Below are positions 1 through 5,701 of a stretch of DNA of 5,701 nucleotides, piece after piece. Positions within the stretch are counted from its first letter, which is position 1. Each line of letters begins with the position of its first letter. Source of the stretch: Bacteroidota bacterium (GTDB taxonomy: Bacteria; Bacteroidota; Bacteroidia; Chitinophagales; Chitinophagaceae). The position numbers and the translations under genes are program-made. The notes below the pieces were generated by a model. That model had not been told where the DNA came from. It ran no database searches and saw nothing but the letters and a program-made list of their open reading frames with translations. The DNA is taken from assembly GCA_023423015.1 (NCBI GenBank), contig JAFAGE010000384.1:1-5701 (forward strand), written 5' to 3'.

Positions 1-449
1 ACCTGGCATTCAGCGGTATCACTGAAGGAACCGAGCAGTTCAGGGAAGCAAATTCATGGGATCTCGGTGGTGTTGACGTAAATGGAAATGACGTAGATGT
101 AAAAACAAATGCACAGGGATTCTGGCAGGTGGCTTCCGGTAAACGTTATGGTTTGGGTGAATTCTTCGCTTATGATGCAACAAGCTTCAGGGTAAGGGAA
201 CTTTCACTCGGCTACAACATCCCGATGAGCACAGCATTCTTCATTAAAAGTGCAAGGCTATCGTTCGTTGCAAGAAACGTGCTTTGGCTCTATAGAGGAA
301 GTTCGAAATTCGACATTCCTGGTATCGGCAAACGCAAAATGTGGTTTGACCCCGATCTGAGCCTTGGAAATGGCAACTGGCAAGGTATTGAATATGGCGC
401 ACTGCCTTCAACAAGAACAGTAGGCTTAAATCTTCAACTCACCTTCTAA
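1..449 (+). CDS. SusC/RagA-family TonB-dependent outer-membrane transporter, C-terminal fragment (5' end outside window)
   Basis: This is the last 148 residues of a SusC-type transporter, the beta-barrel that imports oligosaccharides or peptides across the outer membrane using TonB energy. The frame is open from base 3 to the TAA at 447-449; the GTG at 129 is internal and is not a start. What shows the family: the stretch FRVRELSLGYNIP (about residues 57-69 of the fragment), which matches the conserved 'R-REL-LGY-hP' strand of SusC C-termini; a following RNVLWLY strand; an FDPDLSLGN segment followed by GALPSTRTVGLNLQLTF at the C-terminus. The terminal phenylalanine is the usual outer-membrane barrel signal for BAM-dependent insertion. 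The SusD partner starts 16 bases downstream, which is the standard susC-susD order. A full SusC is roughly 1000 residues, so the plug domain, TonB box and most of the barrel lie upstream. The substrate cannot be inferred from this portion. Confidence 0.93.
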   Translation, partial: LAFSGITEGTEQFREANSWDLGGVDVNGNDVDVKTNAQGFWQVASGKRYGLGEFFAYDATSFRVRELSLGYNIPMSTAFFIKSARLSFVARNVLWLYRGSSKFDIPGIGKRKMWFDPDLSLGNGNWQGIEYGALPSTRTVGLNLQLTF

Positions 450-465
450 ATCCACTAAGATTAAA

Positions 466-2073
466 ATGAAGAATATGAAAATGCATATAAAGCGATTTTG
501 GTCAGGGATCTGCATGGTGGCTGTTGCAGGCACCATGTTGGCCGGATGTACCAAAAGTTTCGACAATATCAACACCGACAAAAACAGTATTCCTACGGTC
601 GGTCCAACTGAGTTTCCCTTCCTGTTCTCAAAGGCTCAATCAGTAGCTACGAACAGCCAGTGGAACTACCAGGTTGCGCAAAATCTTTTTGCCGACCAAT
701 ACGCGCAGTATTTCGCATCAACCGCTACATACTTTCCTTCCGACAGGAACGTGATTCGTATGGACTGGGTGGGTGCAGCGTTCAACCCCGTTTATACGGA
801 TGTTGTACCTCAGCTTCAAACGATTTTCGAAAATGCTGAACCCGGTTCTGCCGAGTACGCATTGTCCCAGATCGTGTGGGTGTTCGCGTTCCACCGCGTG
901 ACAGATTACTGGGGTCCTATTCCTTATTTCTCTGCCGGTCAGCCGGGTACTGCAGTACCTTATGACGCGCAGGAGCAGATTTATGACGACTTCTTCAAAA
1001 AACTCGATTCAGCTGTTAATACACTTAACGCCAATACAGGAGCATCACCTTATGGTGCATTCGACCTGATCTACGGCGGTGATGTGAGCAAATGGATCAA
1101 GTTTGCCAATACACTTCGCTTAAGGCTTGCTGTGAGAATTTCAAATGTTGATCCACAGAGAGGCCAGGCAGAAGCAGAAGAAGCTGTTGCAGCGGGAGTA
1201 TTTACCACAAGCCCCGATGATGACGCGTTGATCAAACGCAGCACAAGAGGCGACGATGGTAATGGTCTTTCAATCATGTCGGACTGGAACGAGTTCCGTA
1301 TGAGTGCCGCAATGGAATCTGTGCTTAAAGGTTATGACGACCCACGTATGCCAGTATACTTTCTTCCAACCGGCGCAAGTAACACTGATCCGGATGGAAC
1401 AGGCGAGTACCATGGTTTGAGAAATGGTCTCACTTCTACACAGCAGACTGAAGCCATCAACCTCCCTGGTGCAAACTCGCACGTGGGTGCAAGATGGTCG
1501 TCTACTGCTTTCGGAGGTGTAAACAATCACCTGGAAACACCGCAGAACGTAATGTCAACTGCCGAAGCATACTTCCTGCGTGCTGAAGGCGCATTGCTCA
1601 ACTGGAATATGGGAGGATCTGCGAAAGACCTTTACGAACAAGGTATCGCAAACTCGATGAAGCAATGGGGCATTACCGATAATGCAGTTATCAACTCGTA
1701 TATTGGCAGCACAGCTACGCCTGTGGCACCAAACGACTTCCTGAATTCACCGGCGATGACGGATATTCCGGTAGCCTGGGGAGGCGACCTCGCTACTCAA
1801 CGCGAGCAGATTGCAACGCAGAAATGGCTGGCATTATTCCCAGATGGCTATGAAGCATGGGCCGACTACCGCAGAAGCCGCTACCTCAAGCTTTACCCCG
1901 TTGCGAATTCCGACAACCCGGATATTCCGAATCCAAATACCGCTTACATCCGCCGCATACCGTTCCTCGAGAACGAGGTGCTTGTAAACGGACCGGAGGT
2001 GGAAAAAGCCAAGGCTCTGCTAAATGGACCAGACAAGGTAACCACTCCATTGTGGTGGGATACCAATCCATAA
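466..2073 (+). CDS. SusD/RagB-family nutrient-binding outer-membrane lipoprotein
   Basis: This 535-residue surface lipoprotein is the substrate-binding lid that closes over the SusC barrel. The N-terminus has basic residues, a hydrophobic stretch and the lipobox LAGC (residues 25-28), so Cys28 would be lipidated after signal peptidase II cleavage. Mature residues 29-38 (TKSFDNINTD) match the start typical of the 'SusD-like' subgroup whose proteins begin near an 'F-INTDPN' motif. Further family signs are RVTDYWGPIPY (144-154), KWIKFANTLRLRLAVRI (209-225), the TPR-like AEAYFLRAEGALL (366-378), YEQGIANSMKQWGI (390-403) and QKWLALFPDGYEAWADYRR (452-470). Length is normal for the family. ATG codons at 466, 475 and 481 are all possible starts; the first is chosen because it follows the SusC stop closely and gives a good signal peptide, but the later ones would also work. 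No Shine-Dalgarno is seen, only an A-rich leader. A second in-frame stop (TAG, 2080) backs up the TAA. The bound ligand is unknown; a glycan is the usual case. Confidence 0.95.
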   Translation: MKNMKMHIKRFWSGICMVAVAGTMLAGCTKSFDNINTDKNSIPTVGPTEFPFLFSKAQSVATNSQWNYQVAQNLFADQYAQYFASTATYFPSDRNVIRMDWVGAAFNPVYTDVVPQLQTIFENAEPGSAEYALSQIVWVFAFHRVTDYWGPIPYFSAGQPGTAVPYDAQEQIYDDFFKKLDSAVNTLNANTGASPYGAFDLIYGGDVSKWIKFANTLRLRLAVRISNVDPQRGQAEAEEAVAAGVFTTSPDDDALIKRSTRGDDGNGLSIMSDWNEFRMSAAMESVLKGYDDPRMPVYFLPTGASNTDPDGTGEYHGLRNGLTSTQQTEAINLPGANSHVGARWSSTAFGGVNNHLETPQNVMSTAEAYFLRAEGALLNWNMGGSAKDLYEQGIANSMKQWGITDNAVINSYIGSTATPVAPNDFLNSPAMTDIPVAWGGDLATQREQIATQKWLALFPDGYEAWADYRRSRYLKLYPVANSDNPDIPNPNTAYIRRIPFLENEVLVNGPEVEKAKALLNGPDKVTTPLWWDTNP

Positions 2074-2079
2074 CAGAAA

Positions 2080-2087
2080 TAGATTTG
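2080..2087 (+). promoter_or_regulatory. Possible Bacteroidota -7 promoter element
   Basis: TAGATTTG fits the Bacteroidota primary-sigma -7 consensus TAnnTTTG at every fixed position. A clear TTTG -33 element at the usual 19-21 base spacing is absent; the bases there read roughly TGGG. If used, transcription would begin just before the hairpin at 2096-2125 and would drive the downstream lipoprotein gene separately from susCD. A match of this size can occur by chance in a window this long, so confidence is low. Confidence 0.2.
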
Positions 2088-2095
2088 ACAGGCAC

Positions 2096-2125
2096 AGGAT
2101 TCCATTGCGCAAGCAATGGAATCCT
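2096..2125 (+). terminator. Strong intercistronic hairpin, probable terminator or attenuating/processing stem-loop
   Basis: The arms AGGATTCCATTGC (2096-2108) and GCAATGGAATCCT (2113-2125) are exact inverted repeats: a 13-bp stem without mismatch, enclosing the loop GCAA (2109-2112). C(GCAA)G is a GNRA tetraloop of the extra-stable kind. The hairpin begins 23 bases after the SusD stop. The following bases, TGCTATTT, are only moderately T-rich, so this is not a textbook intrinsic terminator. It could terminate part of the susCD transcript, protect its 3' end from exonucleases, or do both, lowering expression of the genes downstream. The structure itself is certain from the sequence; its function is inferred. 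Confidence 0.6.
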
Positions 2126-2159
2126 TGCTATTTAAGACAACATCATACCTCTCCCCGAC

Positions 2160-5100
2160 ATGAACCTCACCCGCAAAGTCATCACGGCATTTGTCATCTT
2201 AAGTGCTTCCTGTAGCACTGAAGATGAAACCAAATTATTTACGCTGCTCGACCCCGGATCAACCGGGATTGAATTTAAAAATGAATTGTTTGAAGGTGAA
2301 AACCTCAACGTGATGAACTATGGCTACTTCTACAACGGAGGTGGCGTGGCAGTGGGTGACATTAACAACGATGGTCTTCAGGATATTCTTTTTACAGGGA
2401 ATATGGTGAAAAACCGGCTGTACCTGAATAAGGGCAACTGGAAATTTGAAAATATTACCGACAAAAGTGGTATTGCTGAAAAACAGGGATGGTGTACGGG
2501 TGCAACGATGGTCGATATTAACCAGGATGGTAAACTCGATATCTACATCTGCCGTTCTGCAGACGGCGACCCGATGCGCAGACGAAATCTTCTCTTCATC
2601 AACAACGGCGACCTCACATTTACCGAGAAAGCAAGAGAGTACGGCTTGGCAGACGAAGGATATTCAACCCAGGCTGCCTTCTTCGACTATGATAAGGACA
2701 ATGACCTCGACATGTTCCTGATCAATCATTCCCTGCAGCAATACACCGGCGGAGTGCAGGAAATGACGAGCATCCGCAGCCAGCGCAACCCGCATTTCGC
2801 GAGTAAACTTTATAGAAACGACGCGGGGAAATTCAGGAACGTCAGCGATTCAGCAGGAATAATTTCCAACGTGCTGAGTTTCGGACTTGGTCTCGCCATT
2901 GCAGACATAAACATGGATGGCTGGCCCGATGTTCATGTTTCGAACGACTTTAATGAACCCGATTACCTCTTTATCAACAACCAGGACGGAACTTTTTCAG
3001 AAAAACTTGCAGAATGTATGGATCACATTTCCCTGTTTTCGATGGGATCCGATTTTGCCGATTACAACAATGATGGCTACCAGGACCTGGTAACGCTCGA
3101 CATGCTGCCCGAAGACAACTACACGCAGAAAATGCATAGTGGTGCGGAGAATTTCGACAAGATGCAGATGCTTTTCACCAAGGGATTTTATTTTCAGTTC
3201 AGCCGAAATATGCTGCACAAAAACAATGGTGACGGAACATTCAGCGAGGTGGCACAGATTGCCGGAGTAGCGAATACCGACTGGAGCTGGGCTTCGTTAT
3301 TCGGGGATTTTGATAACGATGGTTATAAAGATCTGTTCGTATCGAATGGCTATGTTAAAGACTACACAGAATTAGATTTCTTAAAATACACGGTGGATGA
3401 AACCGTAAAAGCCCAGGCGCAGAATAAGGAAGTAGCAGTAAACGACTTCATCGCGAAAATGCCGACCAACAGAATTCCGAATTATATATACAAGAATAAA
3501 GGAGATGGATCATTTGTAAAACGTACTGTAGAATGGGGATTTAATCAATCTGGTGTATCAGCCGGGGCAGTGTACGCAGATGTAGATAATGATGGCGACC
3601 TCGACCTCGTTGTCAACAATACCAATGAAGTTGCGGGAGTGTATAAGAATAATAGTGAGAGAAAAAAGAACAACAACTACCTGAAAATAGTTTTGAAGGG
3701 CGAAGCTTCAAATCCCTGGGGAATCGGGAGTAAAGTGACCTTGTACTGCAAAGGAGAGAAATATTTCCAGGAACAACAACCCGTCCGTGGATTTCAATCT
3801 TCGGTAGATCCGAATCTGAACTTTGGCATTGGCACCAACGCAGTGGTTGATTCTATAAGAGTGATATGGCCGAATGATCGTACCCAATTACTTAAAGACG
3901 TCAAATCTCAGCAAACAATAACTGTTGAAATCGGAAGTGCTACGGAAACCTGGCAATACCTGAAGACCGACACGGCCCGGAAATATTTTACTGCGGATTC
4001 GATTTCGTTCAGGCATAGGGAAAATATTTTCAACGATTTTAATACGCAATTGTTGATGCCTAATTACATCTCGCGGCAAGGTCCATGCATGGCGGTAGCA
4101 GATGTGAACAAAGATGGAAGAGATGATCTTTATATAGGAGGTGCGAAGGGACAGGCTGGACAGTTGTTCCTGCAGAACGCGGCGGGAAGGTTGGTAGCAA
4201 AGGCACAGACGGCATTTTCAGCAGATTCTGCAAGTGAAGACGTTGCTGCAGAATTTTTTGATGCTGACGCTGATGGTGATGTTGACCTGTACGTAGGAAG
4301 CGGCGGATATGAATTCAAAGTAGATGATCCGCTGCTGAAAGACAGACTCTACATCAACGATGGGAGAGGAAATTTTACAAAGAAGGGCGATGCAATACCT
4401 GATGTGTTTGTGAGTACCGGCTGTGTAAGACATGCAGACATAGATGGAGACGGAGACATGGATGTTTTTATGGGAGGAAGGGTGGTTCCGGGCAGATATC
4501 CAACAGCTCCTTCGAGCCGGTTGTTGTTGAACGACGGCAAGGGTGTGTTTTCGGATGCCACTTTAACGATTGCGCAAGCCGTACAATCCGTAGGAATGGT
4601 GACCGATGCACGCTGGGTTGATCTGAACGGCGATAAACTCCCCGAATTAATCGTGGTGGGAGAGTGGATGCCCGTAAAAGTATTCAGCAATACTAATGGA
4701 AAACTGGCGGATGCATCCGGCACCTATATCAGGTTCGCATCGTCGGGATGGTGGAATAGAATACATGCTGCAGATTTCGATGGAGACGGCGACCAGGATT
4801 TCGTTCTCGGCAACCTCGGCTACAATGCGCAATTCCGCGCTACCGAAAAAGAACCATTGACGATTCACTATAAAGATTTCGATGGAAACGGATCTATTGA
4901 TCCGATACTCAGTTATTACATAGATGGAAAATCTTACCCGGCCTTGTCGAGAGATGACCTGATGGATCAGCTGCCAATACTGAAGAAGAAATATCTCAAA
5001 TACAGTACTTACGCAAATGCAACGATTAACGAATTATTCGACCAGGGCCAGCTCGATGACGCCGCGGAGTTGACTGCGCAACAACTTGCAACGGTGTATT

Positions 5101-5453
5101 TGCAGAACGACGGAGCTGCAGGATTAACCTTAAAGGAGCTGCCAATTGAGGCGCAGTATTCACCTGTTTATGGCATCGAAGCTGTTGATGCAAATAATGA
5201 CGGACATACTGATCTTGTGCTGGCCGGTAACAATGCGTGGACGCGCATACGCTATAGCCGCTACGACGCCAATCATGGAATACTGTTGCTTGGAAATGGC
5301 AAAGGGGAATTTACTTATGTGCCGCAGTGGAAGAGCGGATTCAGGTTGCGGGGCGACGTGCGTTCGCTGCAGCGGATAAAATCCGGCAACGATGAAAAGT
5401 TTGTATTTGGAATAAATAATGCCACAGTAAACGTGTATACTCTAAAAAAATAA
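2160..5453 (+). CDS. Large FG-GAP/VCBS-repeat surface lipoprotein with central ASPIC/UnbV domain
   Basis: This 1097-residue protein has an N-terminal signal ending in ILSASC, so Cys18 is the likely lipidated residue; the next residues, STEDE, resemble an acidic Bacteroidota surface-export signal. Calcium-loop motifs of the DxNxDGxxD type, typical of FG-GAP/VCBS beta-propeller blades, start at residues 67, 119, 176, 249, 301, 383 and 474. An ASPIC/UnbV domain follows (about 505-592; conserved NPWGIGSKV, FQSSVDPNLNFGIG, VDSIRVIWPN). A second series starts at 648, 701, 760, 821, 872, 906 and 1010. Two propellers flanking the ASPIC/UnbV domain are therefore likely. The motif at 821 is degenerate (DLNGDKLPE). 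ATG 2160 is the first possible start after an in-frame stop at 2133 and gives the lipoprotein signal directly; its leader is pyrimidine-rich with no Shine-Dalgarno. Proteins of this kind often accompany SusCD pairs; their role is not established. Here it occupies the SusE/SusF-like position, so surface ligand binding or complex assembly is the favoured guess. No catalytic motif is visible. Confidence 0.93.
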   Translation: MNLTRKVITAFVILSASCSTEDETKLFTLLDPGSTGIEFKNELFEGENLNVMNYGYFYNGGGVAVGDINNDGLQDILFTGNMVKNRLYLNKGNWKFENITDKSGIAEKQGWCTGATMVDINQDGKLDIYICRSADGDPMRRRNLLFINNGDLTFTEKAREYGLADEGYSTQAAFFDYDKDNDLDMFLINHSLQQYTGGVQEMTSIRSQRNPHFASKLYRNDAGKFRNVSDSAGIISNVLSFGLGLAIADINMDGWPDVHVSNDFNEPDYLFINNQDGTFSEKLAECMDHISLFSMGSDFADYNNDGYQDLVTLDMLPEDNYTQKMHSGAENFDKMQMLFTKGFYFQFSRNMLHKNNGDGTFSEVAQIAGVANTDWSWASLFGDFDNDGYKDLFVSNGYVKDYTELDFLKYTVDETVKAQAQNKEVAVNDFIAKMPTNRIPNYIYKNKGDGSFVKRTVEWGFNQSGVSAGAVYADVDNDGDLDLVVNNTNEVAGVYKNNSERKKNNNYLKIVLKGEASNPWGIGSKVTLYCKGEKYFQEQQPVRGFQSSVDPNLNFGIGTNAVVDSIRVIWPNDRTQLLKDVKSQQTITVEIGSATETWQYLKTDTARKYFTADSISFRHRENIFNDFNTQLLMPNYISRQGPCMAVADVNKDGRDDLYIGGAKGQAGQLFLQNAAGRLVAKAQTAFSADSASEDVAAEFFDADADGDVDLYVGSGGYEFKVDDPLLKDRLYINDGRGNFTKKGDAIPDVFVSTGCVRHADIDGDGDMDVFMGGRVVPGRYPTAPSSRLLLNDGKGVFSDATLTIAQAVQSVGMVTDARWVDLNGDKLPELIVVGEWMPVKVFSNTNGKLADASGTYIRFASSGWWNRIHAADFDGDGDQDFVLGNLGYNAQFRATEKEPLTIHYKDFDGNGSIDPILSYYIDGKSYPALSRDDLMDQLPILKKKYLKYSTYANATINELFDQGQLDDAAELTAQQLATVYLQNDGAAGLTLKELPIEAQYSPVYGIEAVDANNDGHTDLVLAGNNAWTRIRYSRYDANHGILLLGNGKGEFTYVPQWKSGFRLRGDVRSLQRIKSGNDEKFVFGINNATVNVYTLKK

Positions 5454-5468
5454 TAGAAGAATTACTGC

Positions 5469-5701
5469 ATGAAAAGACTGTTGTTGATTGCTCAGGCCTT
5501 GTTGATAGTATTTGGCGCTGCTGCACAGAATGATGCTACGATCCGCGAGTACAAAAAAAATTTCCGTACCTATCCGTTTTCTGATCCCGATCCGGTTCCG
5601 GATATCACGAAGATCTATCCCTACTTCCGCTACGATGGATATACCAACAATCCCGTTAACAAAGAATGGAAAGTGGTTGAACTGGAGAATGACTACATAA
5701 G
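5469..5701 (+). CDS. Secreted DUF5107-type protein, N-terminal fragment (3' end outside window)
   Basis: The frame is open from ATG 5469 to the window end (77 codons plus two bases). Residues 1-19 form a classical signal peptide (MKRLLL, hydrophobic core, then GAAA) with probable signal peptidase I cleavage before Gln20; no lipobox is present. The mature start contains TYPFSDPDPVP (about 36-46), IYPYFRYDGY (50-59) and EWKVVELENDYI (66-77), which resembles from memory the opening of DUF5107 proteins, usually long proteins with later TPR repeats. That family is poorly characterised; its frequent occurrence beside SusCD genes suggests carbohydrate handling, but no reaction can be assigned here. 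The start lies 15 bases after the preceding stop, and AGAAGA about 8-13 bases upstream may help initiation, so co-transcription with the repeat lipoprotein is likely. A run of eight A bases occurs at 5553-5560. Family assignment rests on the N-terminal motifs only. Confidence 0.8.
   Translation, partial: MKRLLLIAQALLIVFGAAAQNDATIREYKKNFRTYPFSDPDPVPDITKIYPYFRYDGYTNNPVNKEWKVVELENDYI

Noticed and set aside
129..449. GTG-initiated 106-residue ORF as an independent small gene
   Set aside because: The same frame is open upstream to the window edge and encodes continuous SusC C-terminal sequence, so the GTG is an internal valine codon.
1071..1530. Minus-strand ORFs (1071-1277, 1270-1530, 1332-1526) opposite susD
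   Set aside because: They lie antisense to strongly conserved SusD coding sequence, overlap one another in different frames and show no recognisable domain or signal.
1857..2135. 92-residue plus-strand ORF overlapping the 3' end of susD and the hairpin
   Set aside because: It is out of frame with well-conserved SusD residues (WADYRR onward) and runs through the stem-loop; its translation is low in recognisable structure.
4349..4723. 124-residue minus-strand ORF inside the large lipoprotein gene
   Set aside because: It is antisense to the repeat-rich coding region. Its Ser/Pro/Thr-rich translation is what reverse reading of the aspartate/glycine loop codons would give, and no family is recognisable.
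2340..5240. Recurring GAT/GGC/GAC-rich DNA segments as nucleotide direct repeats
   Set aside because: The recurrence is explained by the encoded calcium loops. Spacing is irregular and the nucleotide copies diverge, so this is a protein repeat and not a DNA repeat array or CRISPR.
5444..5453. Seven-A run just before the stop of the large lipoprotein gene as a frameshift site
   Set aside because: It encodes the final Lys-Lys before TAA and is followed by a further in-frame TAG; slippage here would alter only the extreme C-terminus, and no downstream structure supports programmed frameshifting.

Overview
The window looks like chromosomal DNA from a Bacteroidota species, probably in or near the Chitinophagaceae. 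This rests on a SusC/SusD outer-membrane nutrient-uptake pair, lipoprotein signals with acidic residues after the cysteine, and short A-rich leaders without clear Shine-Dalgarno sequences. The genus is inferred from family resemblance only. All recognised genes lie on the + strand and are tightly packed, as in an operon or polysaccharide-utilisation-type locus.

Layout: positions 1-449 hold the C-terminal end of a SusC-type TonB-dependent transporter. After 16 bases comes a complete SusD/RagB-type substrate-binding lipoprotein (466-2073). The only sizeable gap (2074-2159) contains a perfect 13-bp hairpin capped by a GCAA tetraloop. A complete 1097-residue lipoprotein follows (2160-5453), built from FG-GAP/VCBS calcium-loop repeats on both sides of a central ASPIC/UnbV domain. 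After 15 bases begins a secreted protein with the N-terminal signature of DUF5107 proteins (5469 to the window end, truncated).

Working together (inference): the SusC barrel and SusD lid would capture and import an oligomeric nutrient, most likely a glycan, across the outer membrane. The large repeat lipoprotein sits where classical sus loci encode SusE/SusF-type surface glycan-binding proteins, so it may act as an accessory surface binding protein. The DUF5107 protein would act in the periplasm or outside the cell. No transcription regulator, classical glycoside hydrolase, mobile element, RNA gene or CRISPR array is visible, so the substrate cannot be named from this window.

The most interesting points are the two-sided architecture of the large lipoprotein (seven calcium-loop motifs before and seven after the ASPIC/UnbV domain, with parallel details in the two halves) and the strong hairpin separating the susCD pair from the downstream genes.
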